Numbered from the stretch's first letter, positions 16,327-25,804 are shown. The stretch: 64,000 nt of DNA from Jeotgalibacillus marinus (GCF_040801915.1 NZ_JBFMIA010000006.1:62001-126000), one strand, 5' to 3'. Notes: generated from the letters alone by a model not told the origin. Numbers and translations are program-made.

Positions 16327-17030
16327 AAAGTAAACTCATCATCCTTCCAAGTAGAAATGGTGGCATCTTTTAGCTATTATCTATATACAGAATATTAAAT
16401 AGGGACTTGTTTGGTATAGGCCATTCAATAAAATAGGCTTCTCCTAACAATGTTTGTGTAATGCTGTGATAAAAGCATTACATACTGAAAATACTAAGTA
16501 ACTTATTTACGTTTTTGTCCACGCTTGTCTAATAAAAATCGTGTCCTTGTGCAAGAAACAATTATGAATTTCATGTTCGTTCCTACGAAAAAATTCGAAA
16601 GATATATTACCGATTTTGGAGTGGTCTATTTTGGCGAATATTTAAGAATTTTGGCAGGTGCTAATTGCGGACAGGAGTTCAGTTGTTACAAAGTGATTGG
16701 GTATGAGTTTGAGAAGGATAGGTACTTTGCTGAACTTTCACGGTGAAGAGGAAGCACCAAGAACGGGCGAGGGGCACCTCTGCGAATTCTTCCCGAAAAA
16801 GACCGATTTTGATTTTCCATGTTCACAGAAAAAGAATGGGAACGATCTTTACATGTCGGGAGAATATCTTGGTTGGCCAGTGAAGCTTTTTTTGAGCGAA
16901 ATGTTGCACTTGGATAGATAATTCACCTCATTAAAAAGAGACGATCTATAATTAGATCGTCATAGAGGAGGTATTACAGGGTAGGAACATGAGAAACTAG
17001 CTAAAACAAATTGAAGTGATTTGTTTTTTT
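16327..17030. other. Gene-poor stretch with weak ORFs and a perfect hairpin
   Basis: Two overlapping plus-strand frames (16564-16746 and 16697-16921) are open but lack ribosome binding sites and recognisable products; the first contains VPTKKFERYITDFGVVYFGE and could be a decayed gene. A perfect 9-bp stem, GACGATCTA-TAAT-TAGATCGTC, lies at 16940-16961 without a following T run. Confidence 0.4.
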
Positions 17031-17123
17031 CTAGTAACCGCCTCTACCACATGCACAACCCACGATAATCAAAAGAACGAAAATCACGACAACTAAAGCA
17101 AAACCGCTTCCGCCTCCAGACAT
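17031..17123 (-). CDS. YjcZ-family small sporulation protein
   Basis: A 30-residue peptide beginning MSGGGSGFAL, followed by a Val/Ile/Leu-rich membrane helix and ending CACGRGGY. This is the standard layout of the YjcZ family, tiny hydrophobic peptides made during sporulation and often present in several copies in Bacillus genomes. The start has GGAGGTG six bases upstream. It sits in the spore coat region of this window. The function of the family is unknown beyond association with spores. Confidence 0.88.
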   Translation of the reverse strand: MSGGGSGFALVVVIFVLLIIVGCACGRGGY

Positions 17124-17738
17124 ACATTTCACCTCCAACAAGTAAATTGAGATACATTTTAAGCACTCCATATACTCTATGCTTCATTGGATTACGGTGG
17201 ATAGATGAATGACACAGCCCTGGATAAAAACAAACAAAAATGAAAGTACTTAATGGCTGTTGATTAGTTAGTACCCATAACCGTTGCGCATTTCATTTTC
17301 AAAGATGAACAACATTCCATCATCGAAAAGAATATGTAGATGTCGCACGCAAATGTGGTGTTCGCGATCGGCTTGATTTCCTTTTCGCTGCTGCATTAAA
17401 GAAATAGAGGGGGTTCTGTAATAGGACTGGAACGATGATCTCGATCAGATTGAAAAGAACAGCCATTTAATGGAAAGAAAAAAGTAAGTGAGGTTCGGTA
17501 TAGGATTATTAAAGACGTGATCATTTGATCGTCAGCCGATGCAATCAGGAAATTTGTTGTCACTCGCTATTTCTCTCCTTGTCCTTATTTGTCTACTAAA
17601 AAGATGGTAAAGAAATCGCGAGTTTTTTCATGTTTACATCAATTTTTTCACAAAAAGTGAGGGTGAATCAATGATAGAAAGATCCTCTCTCTATCAAATA
17701 TTCCATTATAGGTGTGGTTGTCTGCTTTTTAACTAATG
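17124..17738. other. Gene-poor stretch with a possible gene remnant
   Basis: No complete gene is supported. A frame at 17309-17407 without a start codon reads as protein-like (RKEYVDVARKCGVRDRLDF, then an Ala-rich end and stop), and may be the tail of a deleted gene. Confidence 0.3.
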
Positions 17739-17927
17739 CTAGAAAATTCTTCTAAAAAGGCTTAGTAAAATAATGGTACGAATAAGCCTTCTAGGACGAA
17801 AAATTCTCCTACCACCAGAACCTCGAAGCCATACACCTTCGGACGTTTCTCCCATCATAACCCCATCAACATATCGTCCGTTATATTCCATTACTCTAAC
17901 TGGTTGACCATAATATCGAGAATTCAT
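17739..17927 (-). CDS. Conserved-looking small basic protein, hypothetical
   Basis: A 62-residue protein starting MNSRYYGQPVRVMEYNG and containing GVWLRGSGGRRIFRPRR, then a hydrophobic, Arg-capped end (TIILLSLFRRIF). The first half looks like a short beta-barrel (SH3-like) segment and the second like a basic amphipathic helix. The ATG is preceded by GAGGAGGAG, a very strong ribosome binding site, which supports a real gene. I do not recognise the family. Its place among coat genes suggests a spore-related role, which is a guess. Confidence 0.55.
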   Translation of the reverse strand: MNSRYYGQPVRVMEYNGRYVDGVMMGETSEGVWLRGSGGRRIFRPRRLIRTIILLSLFRRIF

Positions 17928-18144
17928 ATTATTCTTCTCCTCCTCTCCACTCTCTCTATTATGGTATGCATGCTATTTTGTGTTGTATAGATGTGTCACC
18001 AGTATTATCGAATTATTACTAAAATTTATCATCACACCTATAGAGTATGAAAAGAAAATAAAACGCATCTTCTCCATGTTGCATATGATAAATAAAGGGC
18101 AACTTCACCTACAGGTTGAGTCAGCGCGGATATAATAATATCGA

Positions 18145-18894
18145 TCATTTTTTAGCTTGTGTTTGAAGATCAATTTGTCGTACTTGTAATACTGTAAGAG
18201 AGAGATCAACGACAATTTTTTCGCGTAGCTTATTAAATGTTTCATTCGCATCTACATGATTGGGAGAAAAATCAAGTTCAAAGAAATTTGCACTGACTAA
18301 CTCACAATATGGTTGTTCATTATAAAAAACACTATTTTCAAAGAAGTATTGATCCTGGCGTGGAATCGTACTGTTTTTCTGATTAATAAATCGAGAACTG
18401 CTGCTTCTTGAAGATTCACCTAATAATGGTAGCAGGAAAAAATCATCATCATCATCTCTAAGGTCTGTGAAACCAGAAAATGGAACATCAGCAATTCGAT
18501 CACGAATGACTCCATTACAGTCCGCTGTGGAGTATTCAATCTTTTTACGAATAAATCCTTCTACAAACAATTTGGCTCTTGTTGCTTCGCGGGGACTTAG
18601 ACCTGGGGTTCTTATGTCATCACGAAATGCTACAGGTAAAAGTTTACATTGCGTTAGGAATATATCTTTCAACACTCGCTTAATCTCTAATGCTGGTGGA
18701 TCAAGTGCAATATCTGCTTCTACTACGATTTGAAGTGTGGGCTCGGCTAATACAGCTGGAACTTTAATAAACCGTGCAAAAGTAGCAAAAGGTGTTGATG
18801 GTTCATTGGTTAAGGGGACTTCTGTCATTGATTCTATTGGACAAGGACTTTCAATGGAACGATCACTATTATTTGAATTATGTTGTTCGCTCAT
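18145..18894 (-). CDS. Putative spore coat/exosporium protein, hypothetical
   Basis: A 249-residue protein. The frame stays open upstream to 19044, but the ATG at 18894 has TGGAGGATAATT and a hydrophilic start (MSEQHNSNNS), so I place the start there. A central region (RAKLFVEGFIRKKIEY, then CNGVIRDRIADVPFSGF) resembles the repeated segments of spore-associated proteins with SPOCS/DUF3794-like folds, which self-assemble in the coat. A DDDDD run and a SSRSSSS run mark a flexible linker before the C-terminal third. I am unsure of the family; the spore assignment comes from this resemblance and from the neighbours. Confidence 0.5.
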   Translation of the reverse strand: MSEQHNSNNSDRSIESPCPIESMTEVPLTNEPSTPFATFARFIKVPAVLAEPTLQIVVEADIALDPPALEIKRVLKDIFLTQCKLLPVAFRDDIRTPGLSPREATRAKLFVEGFIRKKIEYSTADCNGVIRDRIADVPFSGFTDLRDDDDDFFLLPLLGESSRSSSSRFINQKNSTIPRQDQYFFENSVFYNEQPYCELVSANFFELDFSPNHVDANETFNKLREKIVVDLSLTVLQVRQIDLQTQAKK

Positions 18895-19564
18895 AATTAT
18901 CCTCCATTTAGTATTTTGTGATGGCAGTAGTGTGTAACCGTATTGATAATCACATCGGTCACCATGGCATACGAAAGGATCAAAGCTACCCTCAGAAGTG
19001 AAGGAAGGATACCATGTATCTCGTCCTCGAATTGATCGCATCATGCATGAACGTCAGGAGGTACGCGTACAAATTGTTTAATTTTCCATTAGACATTTGT
19101 CTATTGATACATACACGGAAGACCTTCCCACTTAGTAAATTGTATTCTAATTGATAAGATTCCAGTCCGTGCAAAAAAAGAAGTATAGTTGTTTGAAACG
19201 ATTCAGTATTTTATTTTTTTGGGGATATCTCTTATTTAAAAAGTTAACAGCTGACTTATTAAATCGATTCTTAAGTGTCTTTTCAAGACTTGTGTCAAAG
19301 TTACAAGAGAACTAAATAACTGTTAGAATTGCCAGTACCCTATAAAATGCTCTTCTTTGTGATTTCCCAAACTGGCAGAGGAGAGGGAATGAAAGGATGT
19401 TAGACGCGCTCCCACGACTTTAAGACATTCAATGATTTTTATACCAGAACCATCAAAAAAGCACCCCGAAGGATGCTAAGTAAAAATATACCGTCTTGGC
19501 GTACTCATCGTGTGAGACTCTTTAATGAAAAATAACCTTGTGCCTGATGATTTTGCAACGATTC
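18895..19564. other. Intergenic stretch without a supported gene
   Basis: Only short frames without ribosome binding sites are present. The upstream extension of the 18145-18894 gene to 19044 is probably not translated. Confidence 0.4.
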
Positions 19565-19587
19565 AAAAGGCAGTACCTATGCCTTTT
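19565..19587 (-). terminator. Weak terminator after the NtdB-like gene
   Basis: AAAAGGC and GCCTTTT pair around a 9-base loop just past the stop codon; the T run after the stem is short. Confidence 0.45.
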
Positions 19588-19592
19588 AACAT

Positions 19593-20459
19593 TTACTCCT
19601 CAATAATAGATTTTAGTGTATTTAAAATCCCTTCTGAGTATTCACCCATTGCAACATTTGAATGAAAGCTTTTAGCTTCTCCTGTTGCATTTTCAACAAG
19701 ATAACCATGTTTGACTGACTTAAGCATTTGTAAGTCATTGCCGCTATCACCAAAAGCGAAGGAATTCCCTAAACTTACTCCGTATTTTTTCAACATAAAC
19801 GCTACAATTTTATCTTTACCAGTATCAAAAGGAATAAAGTCTACATCATAACTATCTTCTGGATCACCAGCGAGAGGGTTACATTTATTAATATTTACAC
19901 TAATACCGTGCTGTTCAGCTTTTTCTCGAATGATTGAAAGGTTATGCTCATCAATGGTCGTATTATGCTCTTTGTAATAAAACTCTTTGTAATAAAAATT
20001 GTTCTTGAAGCGTGAACTGCCTAATTGCGTTTGTGCTTCCAAATAAATCTGGTAGTCTTGTTGTAATGATTGGACAATTTCTTGTACTTTCGACATTGAA
20101 TAGTTTGTCTTTTGTAAACGTAAATTCCAATCTAAATCAGACTCCCCATAGTTCTGTTTGCTGAAATAGGTTATTTCTGTTCCTAAATTACTCGCTATAA
20201 AATGAGGGGATAATCTGAAGTTCCCTTTTTCCATTTTGTCTAATACAGACTCGATACTACTGCCTGTAACCCATCCAAACATAAGTTGTTGTTCCTCACT
20301 TTTTTGAACAAGGTATTCTTCTAATTCATATAATTTTTGTTGTTTCCTCTGATCAAGATTGTGAGAATAATATGTTTCATCAAAATCACAGAATACAATA
20401 TACTTCGGTTTTTCTACGACTGAAAGTTGTTTGAATTTCTCTTTGTTATGTAGTAACAC
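19593..20459 (-). CDS. HAD-family sugar phosphatase, NtdB-like (kanosamine-6-phosphate phosphatase)
   Basis: A 288-residue HAD hydrolase with a type IIB cap. The nucleophile motif is FCDFDETY near residue 25, motif II is GWVTGSS, and the C-terminal acidic motif is AFGDSGNDLQML. The sequence closely follows what I recall of B. subtilis NtdB (KYIVFCDFDETY, HFIASNLGTEITYFS, NINKCNPLAGDPEDSYD), which dephosphorylates kanosamine 6-phosphate in the NTD antibiotic pathway. The partner genes ntdA and ntdC are not next to it, so it is an orphan here. It starts with GTG, nine bases after GGAGG. A general sugar phosphatase role is the alternative. Confidence 0.7.
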   Translation of the reverse strand: MLLHNKEKFKQLSVVEKPKYIVFCDFDETYYSHNLDQRKQQKLYELEEYLVQKSEEQQLMFGWVTGSSIESVLDKMEKGNFRLSPHFIASNLGTEITYFSKQNYGESDLDWNLRLQKTNYSMSKVQEIVQSLQQDYQIYLEAQTQLGSSRFKNNFYYKEFYYKEHNTTIDEHNLSIIREKAEQHGISVNINKCNPLAGDPEDSYDVDFIPFDTGKDKIVAFMLKKYGVSLGNSFAFGDSGNDLQMLKSVKHGYLVENATGEAKSFHSNVAMGEYSEGILNTLKSIIEE

Positions 20460-20705
20460 GAATGAACGCCTCCATTACTCTGTCAGTTCTTCTAGAGTGA
20501 TACCAGGATATCCCTCCATTTTTTGATTATAATTTTTTTAACATAAGAATGCAAAAATTACTTTTATTGAGATATAGAAGTTTCATTTGGAATGTGATGA
20601 TTATGTAAATAAAAGAGCAGCATAGACGAACAAATTTTGACATATTTACAATAGGTGTTGATAACGATTCTCAAATTGATTGACGAATGGTTAGTTGTTA
20701 TCTAG

Positions 20706-20832
20706 ACTGAAGATAAGACTCATGAAATCGAAATTTTAGATTTACTGTTACGCCTTTATGCATCCCTCATGGCAAAGGGCGTTGTACCGTTTAACAAACA
20801 AACGTTGTAGCCGCAATAGCAGCGGGTCAGTA
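20706..20832 (+). pseudogene. Possible frameshifted remnant of a small gene
   Basis: The frame from 20706 reads protein-like (EIEILDLLLRLYASLMAKG, then VPFNKQT) and hits TAG; one frame over it continues VVAAIAAGQ and stops. No start codon with a ribosome binding site is left. The terminator-like hairpin at 20841 directly follows, as if ending this lost gene. The rest of 20460-20902 shows nothing else. Confidence 0.3.
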
Positions 20833-20840
20833 AAAAATTG

Positions 20841-20869
20841 AAACCGTCTATTCGTGAGGCGGTTTTTCT
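20841..20869 (+). terminator. Terminator-like hairpin upstream of yusU
   Basis: AAACCGTCT and AGGCGGTTT pair (with G-U) around ATTCGTG, followed by TTTCT. There is no intact gene immediately upstream. Confidence 0.55.
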
Positions 20870-20902
20870 AAATAAAAAATTAATATGAAGGGACTGATTA
20901 AA

Positions 20903-21160
20903 ATGGCAAACGAACTTAGCGAACACCTTGAAGCCATGATTGATAAATATACGGAACTCTTAATCGGGGAAACATCCGAAGAAGCTGTTGAAAAAATTCA
21001 GCAATGGATCATCTATAACCACATTGCCAAATCAATGCCATCACTAGCTAAACACTGGAACTCTCTTTATCCAGAAGGAAAAGAGGAAATGAAAAAAGTT
21101 GTCCTTGAGATTCAGAAGAAAAATAAAGAGTTGAAAGCGAAAGAAGATAGTAGGGAGTAA
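20903..21160 (+). CDS. yusU: YusU-like protein (DUF2573)
   Basis: An 85-residue, mostly helical soluble protein. The segment DKYTELLIGETSEEAVEKI, then IYNHIAKSMPSLAKHWN, matches B. subtilis YusU as I recall it. Function unknown. The open frame begins at 20885, but the internal ATG at 20903 gives the family N-terminus (MANELSEHLEAMI) and has AAGGG upstream; the earlier ATG has none. It sits near the yusN-like and yusM genes as part of the conserved yus block. A terminator follows at 21288. Confidence 0.8.
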   Translation: MANELSEHLEAMIDKYTELLIGETSEEAVEKIQQWIIYNHIAKSMPSLAKHWNSLYPEGKEEMKKVVLEIQKKNKELKAKEDSRE

Positions 21161-21287
21161 GGTGTTAGTTGGTGGTGGAATAGGATGTTGGCTGGATCAA
21201 AATAAGCCTGACAGTTGTGCTGAGATGAAATGTTGAATTAGGAACTGGAAAAAATGTAAAGACCCACGAATTAATAAGAAACCTATT

Positions 21288-21322
21288 AAAAAGGAGCTGA
21301 ATTTCAATCAGCTCCTTTTTTT
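21288..21322. terminator. Bidirectional terminator after yusU and the coat gene pair
   Basis: AAAAAGGAGCTGA pairs perfectly with TCAGCTCCTTTTT around a 7-base loop, with T runs available on both strands. Confidence 0.85.
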
Positions 21323-21411
21323 CTTGTCATTTAAGTGGATAACCGTGTTTCAAAAGTTCACACTGATCCCAATTAGCAAAATAACATTTAAAGGAAATAC
21401 GAAGGGTGAAC

Positions 21412-21732
21412 TTAATGGACTGGTAACTGCGCCATATCCGTTTTAGCCTTTTGAGCATTTTGCTGTAAAGTCGCAGGAGTTTCTTGCGTGGGCTTGTACC
21501 AGCCTTGTTGTTTCATAAATTCGAACAGTTGATGTTGTGATTTTTGAGTTTCCCCGCAAATTGTAGATATCACATCAAATAAGGGTTGTGTACTTGCCTC
21601 GTTTAGTGCTGTGCTGTAGCTAACGCACAAATGCTTTTCTAAAATAAGTAGATCGGTTGCCCAATCTTGATCCGTCATCGCTGAGGGTGGTTGTGTTCCA
21701 CCACTTGATTGTTGTCCCATTTCTTGTTGCAT
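21412..21732 (-). CDS. CotF-like spore coat protein
   Basis: A 106-residue helical protein of the CotF/YusN type. The core reads DWATDLLILEKHLCVSYSTA and later GETQKSQHQLFEFMKQQGWY, the ferritin-like helix pair seen in this coat family, and it ends with a Gln/Ala-rich tail. It starts 12 bases after a second gene of the same family (21745-21966), so the two form a small operon divergent from the proline dehydrogenase gene. In B. subtilis yusN, also CotF-like, is next to yusM, which supports the assignment. The start follows GGGAGG. Confidence 0.75.
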   Translation of the reverse strand: MQQEMGQQSSGGTQPPSAMTDQDWATDLLILEKHLCVSYSTALNEASTQPLFDVISTICGETQKSQHQLFEFMKQQGWYKPTQETPATLQQNAQKAKTDMAQLPVH

Positions 21733-21744
21733 ATGAAGGCCTCC

Positions 21745-21966
21745 CTATTGCATTCCTGCAGAAGTTTGTGATGTTGTTGATAAGAAATTTGTAAGTGTTT
21801 CGTAGTGCTTTCTGTGCATATTACAACATTCTTCTAGTTGGGCTTTTAGAGCGGGTTGTTGGCAGTTGGAAGCCGCGAAATGACTTTTTTTGGCCGCAAG
21901 TAAATTCCATGCGAGCATGTCTTCAATGTACAATGCATCTTTTGTTGAGAGGGATTGATTTTGCAT
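21745..21966 (-). CDS. YusN-like short coat protein
   Basis: A 73-residue helical protein with ALYIEDMLAWNLLAAKKSHF and a CNMHRKHYE stretch, resembling YusN/CotF-type coat proteins. It is the first of two related genes and has AAGGAGG upstream. Four residues of interest are the three Cys (two adjacent, CC) and the HRKH cluster, which could support cross-linking or metal binding in the coat, though this is only suggestive. It is divergent from yusM as in B. subtilis. Confidence 0.7.
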   Translation of the reverse strand: MQNQSLSTKDALYIEDMLAWNLLAAKKSHFAASNCQQPALKAQLEECCNMHRKHYETLTNFLSTTSQTSAGMQ

Positions 21967-22161
21967 GATCGATTTAGCCTCCTTTAGGTTCCTCTAGACT
22001 TCTCTTTTACGTTCTCCAAAGCGTTAAAAAATATACGACTATTGTTATATTAAAATCGTTACACGCATGATAAAATAGGGGAGAAACATATGAATATTTT
22101 TTATTTTCAAAAAACACAAAGCTCTTACAGGTGATTTCTGTATTCAGGGGGGGTTGACGTC

Positions 22162-23079
22162 ATGGAACGATTGATGCGTGATTTCTTTTTGTTTCTATCT
22201 AAAAATAAACCAATGACGAAGGTGGCTAAGCAATATGGTCTTCGTTTTGGAGGAGCACGTTTTGTGGCTGGGGAAACGGTTGAGCAAGCAGTGAAATCGA
22301 TTCAAGAGCTTAATCAAAAAGGTCTTTGTGTAACACTTGATTGCCTCGGCGAATTCGTGGATAACGAAAAAGAAGCGAGTGAGATGGCCGAACTATGTAT
22401 AGAAGCAGTTCGTGCGATTGGAACGTATCAAATTGATTCTCAGCTTTCACTGAAATTAACTTCTATGGGTCTTGATTTATCTGAAGACGTCGTACTTGAA
22501 AACATGAGAAGAATTTTAGATGTGGCAGCTGAGTACGATGTTTTCGTGACGATCGATATGGAAGACTATGAGCATTGCGGTCGTACGCTTGAGGTATTCA
22601 AAAAACTTAAACATGAATACGATCACATTGGAACAGTTATTCAGGCGTATTTGTACCGGACAGAAGCTGATATGGAAGCACTTAGTGTTCATTCGCCAAA
22701 CCTTCGACTTGTTAAAGGAGCCTATAAAGAATCCCCTGAAGTTGCTTTTCCTGAAAAACACGACGTCGATGCTAATTTTAAAAACATTATTAAAATGCAT
22801 TTGTTGAATGGCAATTATACTGCAGTTGCTACACACGACGATGCAATGATTCAATATACAAAAGAGTTCGTGAGAGAGCATGGTATATCACGTGATCAAT
22901 TTGAATTCCAAATGCTATATGGTATTCGGGAAGAGCGACAACGTGAGCTTCATAAAGAAGGGTACAAAATGCGCGTATATATGCCGTTTGGAACAGACTG
23001 GTACGGTTATTTTATGCGTCGACTTGCTGAACGTCCTGCAAACGTAGCGTTTGTTGCTAAAGGGATCATGAATCGATAG
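22162..23079 (+). CDS. fadM: Proline dehydrogenase (YusM/FadM type)
   Basis: FAD-dependent enzyme of 305 residues that oxidises proline to pyrroline-5-carboxylate at the membrane and passes electrons to quinone. Barrel motifs seen: LDCLGEFV near the start, LRLVKGAYKE, ATHDDAMI, and the C-terminal YMPFGTDWYGYFMRRLAERP that binds FAD and proline. The length fits monofunctional Gram-positive PutB. It lies just upstream of the fadNAE operon as yusM does in B. subtilis, but has its own terminator at 23088. The start is an ATG after a GGGGGGG run. Confidence 0.9.
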   Translation: MERLMRDFFLFLSKNKPMTKVAKQYGLRFGGARFVAGETVEQAVKSIQELNQKGLCVTLDCLGEFVDNEKEASEMAELCIEAVRAIGTYQIDSQLSLKLTSMGLDLSEDVVLENMRRILDVAAEYDVFVTIDMEDYEHCGRTLEVFKKLKHEYDHIGTVIQAYLYRTEADMEALSVHSPNLRLVKGAYKESPEVAFPEKHDVDANFKNIIKMHLLNGNYTAVATHDDAMIQYTKEFVREHGISRDQFEFQMLYGIREERQRELHKEGYKMRVYMPFGTDWYGYFMRRLAERPANVAFVAKGIMNR

Positions 23080-23087
23080 CACACCCT

Positions 23088-23120
23088 AATCGGCTGAAGG
23101 AAAAATCAGCCGATTGTTTT
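23088..23120 (+). terminator. Terminator after the proline dehydrogenase gene
   Basis: AATCGGCTGA pairs perfectly with TCAGCCGATT, followed by GTTTT. Confidence 0.8.
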
Positions 23121-23324
23121 ATGTGAAATATACGATTGTCATGACGTTTAGTTCCCCTCAAGTGGTCTAGTCATACTGGCTTGAGTGCAAAAAACATCAT
23201 CCTAAAAGTAGCGGCTTATGTTTGTCGTTGCTGGACAATCCGCTTCAACTTTTGGTTGCGAAATGTTGAAAAATCAATTATGATAAAGGAGTGAAGAAAA
23301 TTGAATATTTTTTTAATTTAAAAA

Positions 23325-23342
23325 TGAATGATGGTTCATTCA
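23325..23342. promoter_or_regulatory. FadR operator upstream of fadN
   Basis: TGAATGATGGTTCATTCA has both 7-base arms of the B. subtilis FadR box TGAATGANTANTCATTCA intact; only the central TA is replaced by GG. It lies about 80 bases upstream of the fadN start. FadR there is released by long-chain acyl-CoA. Confidence 0.85.
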
Positions 23343-23422
23343 ATAAAATATGACAAAAATTTATGGTGTTTAATATTTTACACAGCTATTCATTCAAAAA
23401 AGCTTCAAAGGGGGAAACTAGT

Positions 23423-25804
23423 TTGGGCAGACACATTCAAAAAGCAGCGGTTATTGGTTCTGGAGTTATGGGGTCTGGCATTGCCGCTCACTTAGCTAAC
23501 ATTGGTATTCCAACATTATTGCTTGATATCGTACCCAACTCGTTAACGGAGCAAGAAAGTATAAAAGGTCTAACATTAGAGGACAAAGCTGTGCGCAATC
23601 GCATGAGTGCAGGAGCGATTCAAAATTTATTTAAACAAAAGCCAGCACCACTCTCTACGAAAGAAAATGCTGCACTGATTGAAGCAGGAAACTTAGAGGA
23701 TGATATCCATCGTTTAAATGAAGTGGATTGGATTATTGAAGTTGTGGTTGAAAATCTTGATGTAAAGAAAAGGGTTTTTGAGCAAATTGAACAACATCGT
23801 AAAGACGGTAGCATTGTAAGTTCAAATACATCTGGTATTTCAATTGATGCAATGGTTGAAGGACGTTCAGATGATTTTAAAAAGCATTTCTTAGGTACCC
23901 ACTTCTTTAACCCACCACGCTACCTAAAGCTTTTAGAAGTGATCCCGACGCCACTTACCGATCCATCTGTAGTGTCATTTATGAAAGAGTTTGGAGAAGA
24001 TACACTTGGCAAAGGTGTTGTCATTGCGAAAGATACTCCAAATTTTATTGCTAATCGCATTGGAACATACGGCCTCCTTATGACTGCACAAGAAATGATT
24101 AAAGGCAAGTACAGCGTTGGGGAAGTTGATTCTGTGACGGGTCCACTAATAGGGCGTCCAAAGAGTGCTACATTCCGCACGCTGGATGTTGTTGGGTTAG
24201 ATACATTTATCCATGTAGCAAAAAATGTGTACGACAAAGTGGAAGGGGAAGAAAAGGACGTTTTTGATGTTCCAGAATTTATGCTAAAGATGCGTGATAA
24301 TGGGTGGCTCGGTAGTAAATCTGGTCAAGGATTTTTCTTGAAAAAGGGAAAAGAAATCTTCGAATTAAATCCAGAGACTCTTCAATATCAAGAACGCAAA
24401 AAACTTCGGGCACCATCTGTTGAAATGGCGAAACAGGAAAAAGGATTAGCGAATAAAATAAAAGCGCTTGTATATGCAAAAGATCGTGCTGGCGAACTGC
24501 TGTGGTCGATTTTATCACCAGCTCTTGTATATTCTGCAGAGCTGCACGGTGAAATTGCCGATGACATCGTCTCCATTGACCGCGCAATGAAATGGGGATT
24601 CGGCTGGAAAATGGGTCCATTTGAAACATGGGACGCAATTGGTTTAGAAAAGTCAGTTGAAAAAATGAAAGCAGAAGGTAAAACAATTCCTGCTTGGGTA
24701 GAAGAAATGCTTAGCGAAGGTCACATGACTTTCTATAAGGAAGAAGAGGGCGACCAATACTTCTATCAAGACGGCAGTTATCATTTAGTTGAAGAAAATG
24801 AAAAAGTAATCAATCTTAAACGATGGAAGAAAAAGAATGGCGTAATAAAGAAAAACACGGGTGCTAGTTTAATTGATTTAGGTGATGGTGTGGCACTACT
24901 TGAGTTCCACTCACCAAGCAACGCGATTGGCATGGATATTATCCAGATGATTAATTTTGCAGTTGATGAAGTAGAGAAGAACTACAAAGGACTTGTCATT
25001 GGAAATCAAGGCAAAAACTTCTGTGTTGGTGCGAATCTTGCGATGATTTTAATGGAAGCTCAAGACGATAATATGTTTGAGATCGATATGGTTGTGAAAC
25101 AATTTCAACTTGCGATGTTGCGGTTGAAATATAGCTCATTCCCGGTTGTGGCTGCACCGTTTGGCATGACACTTGGTGGTGGTACAGAAGTTTGTTTACC
25201 GGCTGATCATATCCAAGCTTCTGCTGAAACGTATATGGGATTGGTAGAAGTTGGCGTCGGGCTGATTCCTGGCGGTGGCGGAAACAAAGAGCTGTATTTA
25301 AATTATTACAATAGCCTACCAAAAGGACTTGATTTTGACCTTCAAAAAGTCGCAAATAAAGTGTTTGAAACAATTGCAATGGCAAAGGTATCAACATCTG
25401 GTGCAGAAGCGAAGGAGCATCACTTCTTAACATCGGCTGATGGGATTAGTGCAAATGGCGATCACTTACTATATGACGCGAAGCAAGTGGTACTTCATTT
25501 AGCCGAAAACTACTCAGCTCCAGTGAAACGTAAGGTACCAGTCGTGGGTGAGACGGGATATGCGACATTACTTTTAGGAGCGCAATCCATGCACCATTCA
25601 GGCTTTATTTCAGATCATGATTTAAAGATTGCAAAAAAACTAGCTTACGTGATTGCTGGAGGAAAAGTGCCCTTTGGAACAGAGGTGGACGAAGAATACT
25701 TGTTGAAACTTGAGCGTGAAGCGTTCCTAAGTTTGATTACTGAACCAAAATCACAAATGAGAATGCAACACATGCTTGTGAAAGGAAAGCCATTACGAAA
25801 CTAA
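23423..25804 (+). CDS. fadN: 3-hydroxyacyl-CoA dehydrogenase/enoyl-CoA hydratase
   Basis: Bifunctional beta-oxidation enzyme, 793 residues. The N-terminal NAD-binding motif is GSGVMGSGIAAHL, dehydrogenase signatures include THFFNPPRYLKLLE and KDTPNFIANRIGTYG, and the C-terminal crotonase part shows GNQGKNFCVGANLAM and GMTLGGGTEVCLPA. It follows B. subtilis FadN along its length and ends identically (KGKPLRN). The open frame starts at 23363, but homology and AAAGGGGG support a TTG start at 23423 (MGRHIQKAAVIGSG). It is first in the fadNAE operon under the FadR site. Confidence 0.95.
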   Translation: MGRHIQKAAVIGSGVMGSGIAAHLANIGIPTLLLDIVPNSLTEQESIKGLTLEDKAVRNRMSAGAIQNLFKQKPAPLSTKENAALIEAGNLEDDIHRLNEVDWIIEVVVENLDVKKRVFEQIEQHRKDGSIVSSNTSGISIDAMVEGRSDDFKKHFLGTHFFNPPRYLKLLEVIPTPLTDPSVVSFMKEFGEDTLGKGVVIAKDTPNFIANRIGTYGLLMTAQEMIKGKYSVGEVDSVTGPLIGRPKSATFRTLDVVGLDTFIHVAKNVYDKVEGEEKDVFDVPEFMLKMRDNGWLGSKSGQGFFLKKGKEIFELNPETLQYQERKKLRAPSVEMAKQEKGLANKIKALVYAKDRAGELLWSILSPALVYSAELHGEIADDIVSIDRAMKWGFGWKMGPFETWDAIGLEKSVEKMKAEGKTIPAWVEEMLSEGHMTFYKEEEGDQYFYQDGSYHLVEENEKVINLKRWKKKNGVIKKNTGASLIDLGDGVALLEFHSPSNAIGMDIIQMINFAVDEVEKNYKGLVIGNQGKNFCVGANLAMILMEAQDDNMFEIDMVVKQFQLAMLRLKYSSFPVVAAPFGMTLGGGTEVCLPADHIQASAETYMGLVEVGVGLIPGGGGNKELYLNYYNSLPKGLDFDLQKVANKVFETIAMAKVSTSGAEAKEHHFLTSADGISANGDHLLYDAKQVVLHLAENYSAPVKRKVPVVGETGYATLLLGAQSMHHSGFISDHDLKIAKKLAYVIAGGKVPFGTEVDEEYLLKLEREAFLSLITEPKSQMRMQHMLVKGKPLRN

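Noticed and set aside
16697..16921. 74-residue plus-strand frame
   Set aside because: No ribosome binding site, no recognisable composition or family, and it overlaps another weak frame.
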